Source of the DNA: JAIXWP01 sp044371755
Lineage (GTDB): Bacteria; Bacteroidota; Bacteroidia; Flavobacteriales_D; Sanyastnellaceae
Assembly (NCBI GenBank): GCA_044371755.1
Contig: JBILSZ010000127.1
Coordinates: 1-6,479, forward strand
Length of the DNA stretch: 6,479 bases
Direction: 5' to 3'
Below, piece by piece: positions 1-6,202 of this stretch (positions are counted from its first letter, which is position 1; each line of letters begins with the position of its first letter). A program made the translations under genes and the position numbers. The notes under the pieces were generated by a model. The model was not told where the DNA came from and searched no databases. It saw only the letters and a program-made list of their open reading frames with translations.

Positions 1-498
1 ATCCTGATCTTCTGCACAATGCGCGAGGTATTTATGCTTGCAAGGATGCGCTATGATGGCTTGAAATTCTTCTAATGGAGTGATGTGAGGCAGGACAGCA
101 CGCTGACTTTGTTTCATGGCTGCAATGGCCACGCGAACGAGTCGTTCGTGCTTTATGATCGGGCGTTCTGAATGCTCACTTTTAAAAAGCAATATTTCGT
201 GCACTCCCACTTCAACAGCCTTTTCTATCAACCATTCCAAACGGTCAATATTTTTTGTCGGCGCAATAGCAAGTGTAAGTTTCGCCCCTACTTCTTTTTT
301 TATCTCTGAATGAGTAATTCGGAATGATGTAGATTTTTTTTCTAATTCAGCTTTGCAATGGTACACATTCCCTTTGCCATCAGTACAAATCACATCTTCC
401 CCTTCACGAATGCGCAGCGCACGAATATGGCGCTGTTCTTCCTCATCCGGCTCGATGATGGATTCTTTTATTTCACCAGAAAAATAAAACCAATGCAT
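1..498 (-). CDS. rsmE: 16S rRNA m3U1498 methyltransferase RsmE, C-terminus cut off by window edge
   Basis: Translating the minus strand from ATG at 498 gives 166 open codons to the window edge, beginning MHWFYFSGEIKE. RsmE methylates N3 of U1498 in 16S rRNA using S-adenosylmethionine, acting on the assembled small subunit in the cytoplasm. The N-terminal PUA-like part is visible at residues 20-55 (EEQRHIRALRIREGED, then CTDGKGNVY). The start of the SPOUT methyltransferase domain follows: LAIAPTKNIDRLEWLIEKAVE at about 85-105, and the family-typical stretch ERPIIKHERL...AAMKQSQR...LPHI at about 125-150. Family members are usually about 235-245 residues, so roughly the last 70 are missing, including the knotted SAM-binding motif. 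The only upstream bases are a 97-bp spacer, and a TAnnTTTG box sits 4 nt before the ATG, supporting this start and independent transcription. The family assignment rests on motif recognition. Confidence 0.9.
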   Translation of the reverse strand, partial: MHWFYFSGEIKESIIEPDEEEQRHIRALRIREGEDVICTDGKGNVYHCKAELEKKSTSFRITHSEIKKEVGAKLTLAIAPTKNIDRLEWLIEKAVEVGVHEILLFKSEHSERPIIKHERLVRVAIAAMKQSQRAVLPHITPLEEFQAIIAHPCKHKYLAHCAEDQD

Positions 499-502
499 GG
501 GG

Positions 503-510
503 CAAAAATA
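503..510 (-). promoter_or_regulatory. Bacteroidota-type -7 box for rsmE
   Basis: On the minus strand the bases read TATTTTTG, a full match to the Bacteroidota -7 consensus TAnnTTTG. It is followed by CCCC and then the rsmE ATG. No TTG-type -33 element is seen at the usual distance of about 19 nt, where the heptamer repeat lies instead. With the box so close to the start codon, the transcript would begin at or next to the ATG. The box match is seen directly; the promoter role is inferred. Confidence 0.5.
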
Positions 511-519
511 GGGAAAAAA

Positions 520-550
520 GGCGAGGGGCGATGGGCGAAGGGCGAGGGGC
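520..550. repeat. GGCGARG heptamer tandem repeat (4 units plus GGC)
   Basis: Four adjacent 7-bp units occupy 520-526 (GGCGAGG), 527-533 (GGCGATG), 534-540 (GGCGAAG) and 541-547 (GGCGAGG), followed by GGC. Units differ only at the sixth base. Directly beyond it, TGAGTA is repeated at 554-559 and 560-565. The array fills much of the spacer between the CutA-like gene and rsmE, and is far richer in G on this strand than the surrounding DNA. It could vary in copy number by slippage, which would change the distance between upstream DNA and the rsmE -7 box. Confidence 0.85.
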
Positions 551-568
551 TAATGAGTATGAGTAGAG
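520..568 (-). terminator. Possible Rho-dependent termination (rut-like) region after the exporter operon
   Basis: In the RNA sense of the operon (minus strand) this 49-nt stretch holds 26 C and only 5 G, with many YC steps. It begins 27 nt after the TAG stop of the CutA-like gene and is followed by a run of six T at 514-519. C-rich, G-poor, unstructured RNA is the known signature of Rho loading sites. No stable GC hairpin can form because G is nearly absent, so a classical intrinsic terminator is not supported. The function is inferred from composition and position only. Confidence 0.3.
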
Positions 569-595
569 TCCATCCGTCCCTTCGTACCTCCGTCG

Positions 596-913
596 CTAGA
601 TTTTCAGTGTGCTATCAATCAATTCTTTCGATTGTATGCGGTCCATGTTGACGATGGGTGTGCTGTAGAGATAGGGGGTGTCGTTGTGAAAGTTGCTGCG
701 GAGGCCCGATTCGATGAGGTTGAAAAGAAGGCCTTTGGTGCGCGCTTGCAGCTTGTAAGTGGTGGTGCGCACAAGCTCTTCTTTTTGATTGAGCACGAAT
801 GTATCCTGGTAATCGATGTCCACGCCGCCATGCACCAATTTCTCTTTGATCAACCACTCTGCAATTTGATTCAATTGCTCTTCGCGCTTTGTAATGATGT
901 GTATGACGATCAT
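596..913 (-). CDS. Small CutA/PII-like protein (divergent divalent-cation tolerance family)
   Basis: This is a 105-residue cytoplasmic protein with no signal peptide or membrane segment. Its length and layout resemble the CutA1 ferredoxin-like fold. It starts with a hydrophobic strand (MIVIHIIT), then a helix ending in WLIKEKLVHGGVDI (about 19-32), matching the CutA 'LleerLaACvn' region. A charged hairpin and a strand, ELVRTTTYKLQARTKGLLFNLIE (about 46-68), come next, then NDTPYLYSTPIVNMD (77-91), which resembles CutA 'HPYEVPEIIALPI'. The usual Trp of the YxWxG loop and the His before the YEVPEI segment are not conserved, so this is a remote member at best, and copper or metal tolerance should not be assumed. 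It begins 16 nt after the tolC stop in the same direction, so it is probably the last gene of the exporter operon. A stand-alone small protein of unknown function is the alternative. Confidence 0.5.
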   Translation of the reverse strand: MIVIHIITKREEQLNQIAEWLIKEKLVHGGVDIDYQDTFVLNQKEELVRTTTYKLQARTKGLLFNLIESGLRSNFHNDTPYLYSTPIVNMDRIQSKELIDSTLKI

Positions 914-929
914 GCTATTTAATTTTAAA

Positions 930-2357
930 TTATTTCAATTGTCCTAAGAAGTACAATACTTCTGCGCTCGCCATCTCGAGTTTACTCTGTAAGTCTACGA
1001 GTTTGTTTTGCGCATCTGCCAATTGCATTTCACGCTGATTGACAATGAAGAGCGAACTTTCTCCGTTGAAAAAACGAAGGCGTTCGGCATCGAGCAATGT
1101 CCTATAGTTGGCCACGTTGGCTCGTGCAACATCCGTTTGATCACGAATGAGCGTTACGTTAGTGAATGCAGCGTTTGCTTTATTACTCAACTCCACAGCT
1201 TTTAAATCTCTAACATAATTGTTCTCTGCAATTTTTATTCGGGTCAACTGCAAGTCTCCACGTGCCTCACGCAAGAAAATCGGAAAACTAAAATTGAGAC
1301 CCCATGTGTAGTTGCGTGTAGAAAACATAATGTCGTCGGCGTTGATGAGTCCGGTGTTGAGGAAGTTATATTCAACATCCAATTTAGGTTTCAACTTTTC
1401 TTGTTTCCATCGCGCCTCTGCTTCCATCTGTTTAATCTTAGCATCGGTGGCGATGATGATAGGATGGGAAGTATCGATAGTGGTCAAAATTTGTGATCTT
1501 GAAATGGTCATCAACTCTGGAGGTAGCTGTCCCATTGGGTTTTCAGGCACTGCTTTTTCGCTGATGATAAGTCCGGTCGGAATCGAAGATGTATCATCAT
1601 TATACCATAAAAATCCGCTGAGGAAGAAACGAGACTTAACTTCAATGGTGATGTTTTCGAGCAATTGTTGTTGACGCAATTGAACTTGCAAATATGCTTC
1701 AACGGTGTCGATGAAAGGTCTATCGCCTGCGAGCGCGCGTTGTTTGACGGCATCAAAGCGAATGGATGCTATATCGAGCATTTCTTGTGCTATTCGTCTC
1801 TTTTCCACACTCGACCACCAATTCCAATAAGCTCCATAGGATTCGAAGATGAGTTGGTTATACATCGAGGCGCGTTCTGCAATTGAGAATTCTTCGAACG
1901 CCTGAGAGACGCGCATTGCAGTGCGGCGTTCGTCGATGAGCAAGCCTTGCAACAAGGGCATACTCACTCCTGCGGTCACGAGTCCATCATCTGGGGTGAC
2001 TTTGCTTTGATCTAGGAATGCACCGCTATTGAGGTCGTAACCTGCTTTCAAGGAAAGAGGGCTTCGGGTGGGCATTTTGATCATCGAACTCGCTTCGGAG
2101 AAGTAGGATGTTTCTTTATAAAACTTCTCATTAAAGTTAGCTTCAAGTTTTGGATCAAATGCTCCTCTGGCTCTTCTTTCAAAGCTTTCAGCGTTATCCA
2201 ATTGCAGCTCTGCGCTCAATGCCATTGGGTGGTAGGAGCGCACGATGTTGAGAAACTCTTGCAATGGCAACGATACGATGCTGTCTCGCTGCGCCGAAAG
2301 ATTGAATGCAAATGCAGAGCAGAGTACAAGTAGTGTGATATTTCTAAAACGCATCAT
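930..2357 (-). CDS. TolC-family outer-membrane efflux protein
   Basis: This is a 475-residue outer-membrane channel subunit, expected to trimerise and form the exit duct of the exporter encoded upstream. It begins MMRF followed by a hydrophobic stretch and a likely cleavage after LSA (residue 22), a signal peptide. The protein shows the two-fold internal repeat of the family. SMPLLQGLLIDERR (132-145) mirrors FSFPIFLREARGDL (356-369), each ending a strand and entering a long helix. GDRPFIDTVEAYLQ (211-224) mirrors NGESSLFIVNQREMQ (431-445), the typical 'GxxS/P...' turn followed by a long amphipathic helix. Length is normal for the family. Two consecutive ATG codons (2355-2357 and 2352-2354) are possible starts. 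The first overlaps the hlyD stop as TAATG, so translation is probably coupled. The substrate cannot be told from this gene. Confidence 0.92.
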   Translation of the reverse strand: MMRFRNITLLVLCSAFAFNLSAQRDSIVSLPLQEFLNIVRSYHPMALSAELQLDNAESFERRARGAFDPKLEANFNEKFYKETSYFSEASSMIKMPTRSPLSLKAGYDLNSGAFLDQSKVTPDDGLVTAGVSMPLLQGLLIDERRTAMRVSQAFEEFSIAERASMYNQLIFESYGAYWNWWSSVEKRRIAQEMLDIASIRFDAVKQRALAGDRPFIDTVEAYLQVQLRQQQLLENITIEVKSRFFLSGFLWYNDDTSSIPTGLIISEKAVPENPMGQLPPELMTISRSQILTTIDTSHPIIIATDAKIKQMEAEARWKQEKLKPKLDVEYNFLNTGLINADDIMFSTRNYTWGLNFSFPIFLREARGDLQLTRIKIAENNYVRDLKAVELSNKANAAFTNVTLIRDQTDVARANVANYRTLLDAERLRFFNGESSLFIVNQREMQLADAQNKLVDLQSKLEMASAEVLYFLGQLK

Positions 2358-3730
2358 TATTTTTTCTCCACTTTTTTAGAAGATGATTTGTCCACTTCCT
2401 TGCGATTGCCCGTATAGTAGTCTGGTGGGAATCCATTGAATTGACGCCATAGTTCGTACCAAATCGGAACGTTTTTTAACAAGGCTATGCCGTTGGCTCC
2501 AGTTCCAACGCGCAATCCTTCTGGCCAAGGAAGCTCACTAGGGTCAGGAATTACGAGCATGCGGTATTTTCCATTCGCACCGATAAAATTATCAATGGCG
2601 TACACTTTTCCTCCGAAGGTTCCGAAGGATGCGTTTGGCCATCCACTGAATACGAAGGCAGGCCAACCATCAAAAATGTATCTCACTTTTTGTCCAACTT
2701 TGATCAATGGCAAATCCATTGGATCAACAAACATTTCTACAGCCATATCAATTTTTGCAGGCATGATGCTTACAACTTGATCGCCTTCTTTGATGGTTTC
2801 ACCAATACCTGTAGTAATGGCTTGTGTGATATAGCCATCTTGCGGTGCGGTGATGAAATAAAATCCACTGCGGCGGTCGTAGTTCACGTAGGTGTTTTGT
2901 AGTTTGGTTACCTGCGCTTCAGCGTCGTACATCGAAGACATAGAGGCGAATTTATCTGATTCTGCTTTTCCAATTTTATCTCTGAATTCACTGTCGATGG
3001 TATTGAGTTCCGTGCGCGCAACAAGGATTTCATTTTTAGAAATTAATAATTTATTTTCAGCATCAATTGATTTAGCGTTGGCATTTTGTAGTGCCACTTT
3101 GCGACCTTCAAATTCAGTGCGAGATACGAGATCTTTTTTGAAAAGCTCCTCGAAACGTTTAAGCTGATCTTCCGCTACAACAAGGTTATTTCGCGCGGCT
3201 TGGTATTCGATACTATCACTTTTAATCTTGAGATAAGCCTGTTTTAGTTTGTTTTCCGCCTGTTGCAACTTGAATTCTTTGTTGGCAATTAAAGCATCGA
3301 TTTGTTGGTCGAGGGCGCGTACTTTTTCCATGTAAGATCCTACCGAACTCTCCTTCGCCTTGATTTGTGACTCCACATTTACCAAGAGATTGGGGTCAAA
3401 ATAGTCATCCTTGATCTCGGTAATATACATTATGGTATCGCCTTTTTTTACGAAATCACCTTCTTGAACGAACCATTTGGAGATTTGTCCACCAATGATT
3501 GTATTTACGGTCTGCGGGCGTTGTTCAGGGTTGAGCGCCGTTACCACACCAACGGATTGGATATTTTGCGTCCAGGGTAAAAAGAGTGTACCGACCAAAA
3601 TACCGAAGATGATAAATAGCCAGCGCTTAAGCATACGACTGCTGCTGACTTGATGAATTTCACTAAATGCATTGAGTTTGTTTTTATCAACTCTATGTGC
3701 GATACTTTCTTTATTTGAAATGTCTAGCAT
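2357..3730 (-). CDS. HlyD-family membrane fusion (periplasmic adaptor) protein
   Basis: This 457-residue protein links the inner-membrane ABC pump to the TolC-type channel. One membrane segment lies at about 35-53 (LKRWLFIIFGILVGTLFLPW), leaving a short N-terminal cytoplasmic tail as in HlyD. The first half of the barrel-sandwich domain is at about 60-105 (IGGQISKWFVQEGDFVKKGD). A long coiled-coil hairpin runs from about 115 to 285 with its turn near LFKKDLVSRTEFE (196-208). The second half-domain is at about 290-323 (FITAPQDGYITQAI...GETIKEGDQVVSI), and a beta-barrel region follows (DMAVEMFVDPMDLPLIKVGQKV, from 328). The C-terminus holds an aromatic stretch (VPIWYELWRQFNGFPPDYY, 421-439), then a Lys/Ser-rich tail. 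The gene starts 9 nt after the ABC stop with at most a weak AAGA ribosome site, and its TAA overlaps the tolC ATG by one base. Confidence 0.93.
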   Translation of the reverse strand: MLDISNKESIAHRVDKNKLNAFSEIHQVSSSRMLKRWLFIIFGILVGTLFLPWTQNIQSVGVVTALNPEQRPQTVNTIIGGQISKWFVQEGDFVKKGDTIMYITEIKDDYFDPNLLVNVESQIKAKESSVGSYMEKVRALDQQIDALIANKEFKLQQAENKLKQAYLKIKSDSIEYQAARNNLVVAEDQLKRFEELFKKDLVSRTEFEGRKVALQNANAKSIDAENKLLISKNEILVARTELNTIDSEFRDKIGKAESDKFASMSSMYDAEAQVTKLQNTYVNYDRRSGFYFITAPQDGYITQAITTGIGETIKEGDQVVSIMPAKIDMAVEMFVDPMDLPLIKVGQKVRYIFDGWPAFVFSGWPNASFGTFGGKVYAIDNFIGANGKYRMLVIPDPSELPWPEGLRVGTGANGIALLKNVPIWYELWRQFNGFPPDYYTGNRKEVDKSSSKKVEKK

Positions 3731-3739
3731 GGTCTTAAA

Positions 3740-5413
3740 TTAGTTGATGATAACACCGTTTTCCATAATGTAGCGATCGTCGCATTTATTTGCAACCGCA
3801 TCGTCGTTGCTGACAATAATAACCGTCCATCCGTGTTTTTTAGATAGAATATTGTTGTAGATCAGCTGGCGTTCGTCGTGATTTAAATTAGTAAGGTTAT
3901 CTTCTAACAATAAGATCTTTGGCTTTTCAGCAATAGCTCGAGCCAAAACAATTTTTCTGGTGATTGTTTTCGAAAGACGCTTTCCTTCGGGATCTATTGG
4001 AGTTTCTAGGCCCGTGGGGTGGGAAGACACAAATTCGTCGAGTTGAACTTCTTTTAATGCCCACATGACTTGATCTTTACTGATGTTTGGTCGCCCTGCA
4101 TGAATGTTTTCAAAAAGTGTTCCTTTGAATACATCTGTGTCGTTGAGGTTATCGCCAATGATGGCTCGCAAAGCCTCTATTCGCAAGCTTCTAAAAGGAA
4201 GGCCATTTAAAGTAATAGTACCTTGGAAATTGGAGTACATGCCTGTAAGCAGTTTAAGGAGTGTTGTTTTACCGACACCGTTCGGACCTTTGATACAGAC
4301 GCGGTGACCTGATATAATTTCCAAACTGGCGCCTTTGAGCACTTTATCATCGCCGTCTGGATATGAGAAAACCACATTGTTGAATCTAATATTCAGCCCT
4401 TGATCGCATTCTGTTTCACGAAGGTCTGTTCCTTTATCTTCCTCAACAGGCAAGTCAGTGACAGTTCCAATTTTCTCTAATGCTGTTAGCAAATCATAGA
4501 TAGTATCCATGCTAAGAATGAGTTTTTCTACAGCACCGATCAACATCACAATGATTACTTCAGCCGCTACGAATTGGCCAATGTTGATTTGACGATCGAT
4601 AACGAGTAATGAACCTAGAATTAATAGACCAGCTGCCACTACCACTTTAAAAACAATCATTCCACTGAATTGCCAAACAAGAATGCGGAAGTGTTTCTTG
4701 CGTGCTTTCAGATATCCCGATACCAATTCATCCGTGCGTTTAATCGGAAGCTCAGAATTACCAATCAATTTGAAAGTGTTCATGGTTCTTCCGATCTCTT
4801 CAAGCCAGTGAGCAACTTCGAATTTGTATTTTGACTCTTCAAGAGAAGTACGCAAACCAGCGGGTCCAGTGATGCGGAAGATCACATAAAGTAGTAGGAC
4901 CAGTCCAAGTCCCAATAAGATGAACATAGGGTGATACAACGATAACAAAATCAATCCAAAGATGATTTGTAACGCAGCAGAAGAGAAGTCGATAAGGATT
5001 TTCGAAAGCCCTTTTTGGACAGTTAGAATTTCGAAAAAGCGATTGACCAATTCAGGAACGTACTTGTTTTGAACTGCATCTTGCTTGATGCGAGGTATTC
5101 TGAAAGCAAAGTCGAAGGCGGCTTTTGCGAAGACTCGTTGCTCGATGGTTTCAGTGATAGCCAATTGTTTGATTTGTAAGAAACCAACCAACGCGACACC
5201 TACAATAACAAATATGAGCAGAATTGCCCACGACGTGCTGATTTCACCAGCGTTAAGGAAATTGATAATCGCCTGAATACCGAGAGGTAGCGATAAGTTG
5301 ATCAGTCCGCTAAAGACAGCGAAAATGATAATATTTTGAATATCGACTCTTTCATTGTGAACGAGTCTAAAAAACCGCTTTACCGCGGAAGAATTGGAAG
5401 TGCCGTCGGCCAT
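3740..5413 (-). CDS. ABC exporter (fused membrane and ATPase domains) with non-canonical ATPase motifs
   Basis: This 557-residue type I-exporter half-transporter lacks an N-terminal C39 peptidase or similar domain. Six hydrophobic segments fit TM helices at about 27-52, 62-83, 145-160, 162-182, 250-272 and 278-300. The ATPase domain follows from about 340, with an A-loop-like Tyr (351) and an intact Walker A, GPNGVGKT (376-383; bases 4265-4288). Every other motif is altered. The Q-loop Gln is Asn424, the LSGGQ signature reads LSKTI (480-484; bases 3962-3976), Walker B plus catalytic Glu reads ILLLED instead of ILLLDE (500-505; bases 3899-3916), the D-loop SALD reads TNLN (508-511), and the H-loop His is Asn536 (bases 3806-3808). 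The frame is unbroken and the surrounding framework is well kept (KIVLARAIAEKPKI, NGVI), so this looks like a specialised protein, not a decayed one. It starts 1 nt after the tetR stop and is co-transcribed with hlyD and tolC. Cargo unknown. Confidence 0.92.
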   Translation of the reverse strand: MADGTSNSSAVKRFFRLVHNERVDIQNIIIFAVFSGLINLSLPLGIQAIINFLNAGEISTSWAILLIFVIVGVALVGFLQIKQLAITETIEQRVFAKAAFDFAFRIPRIKQDAVQNKYVPELVNRFFEILTVQKGLSKILIDFSSAALQIIFGLILLSLYHPMFILLGLGLVLLLYVIFRITGPAGLRTSLEESKYKFEVAHWLEEIGRTMNTFKLIGNSELPIKRTDELVSGYLKARKKHFRILVWQFSGMIVFKVVVAAGLLILGSLLVIDRQINIGQFVAAEVIIVMLIGAVEKLILSMDTIYDLLTALEKIGTVTDLPVEEDKGTDLRETECDQGLNIRFNNVVFSYPDGDDKVLKGASLEIISGHRVCIKGPNGVGKTTLLKLLTGMYSNFQGTITLNGLPFRSLRIEALRAIIGDNLNDTDVFKGTLFENIHAGRPNISKDQVMWALKEVQLDEFVSSHPTGLETPIDPEGKRLSKTITRKIVLARAIAEKPKILLLEDNLTNLNHDERQLIYNNILSKKHGWTVIIVSNDDAVANKCDDRYIMENGVIIN

Positions 5414-5414
5414 T

Positions 5415-6089
5415 TTATTTAGTAATATTATAAACCAATGAGTTTAAAAATTCTTGTGTTTGCTTTTCTGATTTGCCCACATCCGTTAGGTGTGGAAGAT
5501 CATTGCGGAAGCACATTTGTCGTTGCGCGGTTTCTACCAGCGTAGTAGCAAGCGCTCTGCTAAACTTATATGTTTTGTCGCAGCGATGAATGATATCGGC
5601 AATGCGATCATTCAAGTCTTGAAATGCTTTGTAATAACCTTTTTTTTGTGCATCGCTTTCCCATGAAATTTCAAACACCTTGAGGGCATCACGGGTGACG
5701 ATCTTTTGCACAAGTTCTTCGTTAACGATACTAGAACGAGGGTCGTGATGTGCCTTTTCTGAAAGGACCTCTACAACACGTAATAGTTGTTCTTTTGGGT
5801 CAGGAATGTTTGCCGTGGCAAATACAATCTTCCATTCCAGCTGCGTCCAGTACCAAGAACTGAGGTACATGACCAGTTGGTGTTTGTTGTTGAAGTAGCG
5901 ATAAACCGTAGTCTCCGTGGATGACATAGCCGTAGCGAGTTTCCTAAACGTGAATGCTTCCAGGCCTTCGCGGGCGAGGATTTTAACCGATTCGCGTAAT
6001 ATATCTTTCCCTATATCGGAAGATACGGGGTCTTTCGCATACAGGGCTTTGTCGAGACTTACGGTATAATGCTCTAAAATTTTCTGCAT
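5415..6089 (-). CDS. TetR-family transcriptional regulator, first gene of the exporter operon
   Basis: This is a 224-residue one-component regulator. The TetR DNA-binding domain is at about 26-75: ILRESVKILAREGLEAFTFR, then KLATAMSSTETTVYRYFNNK, the characteristic helix-turn-helix ending in YRYFxxKxxL. The C-terminal 150 residues are helical and divergent, as expected of a ligand-binding and dimerisation domain, so the inducer cannot be predicted. The start chosen is ATG at 6089-6087. An in-frame TTG two codons upstream (6095-6093) would add only two residues and lies inside a TTTATTTG promoter-like box, so it is less likely. The stop is separated from the ABC start by a single base (TAA-A-ATG), so the regulator and pump are made from one message, which suggests autoregulation. 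A 15-bp palindrome at 6139-6153 is a candidate operator. Confidence 0.9.
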   Translation of the reverse strand: MQKILEHYTVSLDKALYAKDPVSSDIGKDILRESVKILAREGLEAFTFRKLATAMSSTETTVYRYFNNKHQLVMYLSSWYWTQLEWKIVFATANIPDPKEQLLRVVEVLSEKAHHDPRSSIVNEELVQKIVTRDALKVFEISWESDAQKKGYYKAFQDLNDRIADIIHRCDKTYKFSRALATTLVETAQRQMCFRNDLPHLTDVGKSEKQTQEFLNSLVYNITK

Positions 6090-6092
6090 GTA

Positions 6093-6100
6093 CAAATAAA
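6093..6100 (-). promoter_or_regulatory. Possible -7 box for the tetR-exporter operon
   Basis: The minus strand reads TTTATTTG, then TAC, then the tetR ATG. It matches five of the six fixed positions of the Bacteroidota consensus TAnnTTTG, the second base being T instead of A. No clear -33 TTG is found at the usual spacing. Its place 3 nt before ATG parallels the boxes of rsmE and the agmatinase-family gene. An alternative box, TAGTTTTA (6144-6151, minus strand), lies inside the palindrome and would give a leader of about 50 nt. Confidence 0.35.
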
Positions 6101-6138
6101 CTAATACTTTCCTTAATAGTTTGATAACTTTTGTTAAT

Positions 6139-6153
6139 GATAGTAAAACTATC
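6139..6153. promoter_or_regulatory. Candidate TetR operator: 15-bp perfect inverted repeat
   Basis: GATAGT-AAA-ACTATC is a perfect palindrome with 6-bp arms and a 3-bp spacer, in the middle of the 113-bp spacer between tetR and the divergent agmatinase-family gene. Odd-spaced palindromes of this size beside a tetR gene are typical TetR binding sites. A partial second copy of the half-site (ATAGT at 6116-6120) lies exactly 24 bp from ATAGT at 6140-6144. Two weaker palindromes, AGTT-N4-AACT (6118-6129) and TAAC-TTTT-GTTA (6125-6136), fill the space between. Binding is inferred. Confidence 0.5.
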
Positions 6154-6190
6154 TAAATAAGGGAGTATTAATTCAATCGTTTTCATTGCT

Positions 6191-6198
6191 TACTTTTG
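6191..6198 (+). promoter_or_regulatory. Bacteroidota-type -7 box for the agmatinase-family gene
   Basis: TACTTTTG matches all fixed positions of TAnnTTTG and is followed by CCCC and the ATG at 6203. The block TTTTGCCCCATG is identical to that in front of rsmE at the other end of the window. A -33 TTG is not evident; TTA at 6168-6170 is the nearest candidate. The short distance implies a leaderless or near-leaderless transcript. Confidence 0.5.
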
Positions 6199-6202
6199 CC
6201 CC

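Noticed and set aside
511..550. Classical intrinsic terminator formed by the repeat and the following T-run (minus strand)
   Set aside because: The strand is almost free of G, so no stable GC stem can form despite the six T; a Rho-type site fits better.
358..651. Plus-strand open frame crossing the start of rsmE and the heptamer repeat
   Set aside because: It overlaps the rsmE coding region and the low-complexity repeat; the translation looks like a chance reading with no domain.
632..922. Plus-strand open frame of 96 codons opposite the CutA-like gene
   Set aside because: It lies almost wholly antisense to the minus-strand gene that shows a plausible fold and operon placement; no family resemblance and no promoter in front of it.
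1312..1674. Plus-strand 120-codon frame inside the TolC-type gene
   Set aside because: It is antisense to a well-supported outer-membrane efflux gene and shows no recognisable motif.
3740..5413. The ABC gene as a pseudogene because of its altered motifs
   Set aside because: The frame is intact over 557 codons, spacing to both neighbours is tight, and the residues around the altered motifs are well kept, which points to specialised function and not decay.
6093..6095. TTG as the tetR start codon
   Set aside because: It adds only two residues and coincides with the TTTG of a promoter-like box; ATG at 6089 is the simpler start.
6139..6153. Palindrome read as a transcription terminator hairpin
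   Set aside because: It has 6-bp AT-rich arms with no T-run after it, and lies between two divergent 5' ends where no terminator is needed.
5983..6186. Minus-strand frame overlapping the tetR 5' end and the spacer
   Set aside because: It competes with the clear TetR helix-turn-helix frame and runs across the palindromic regulatory DNA; no recognisable product.
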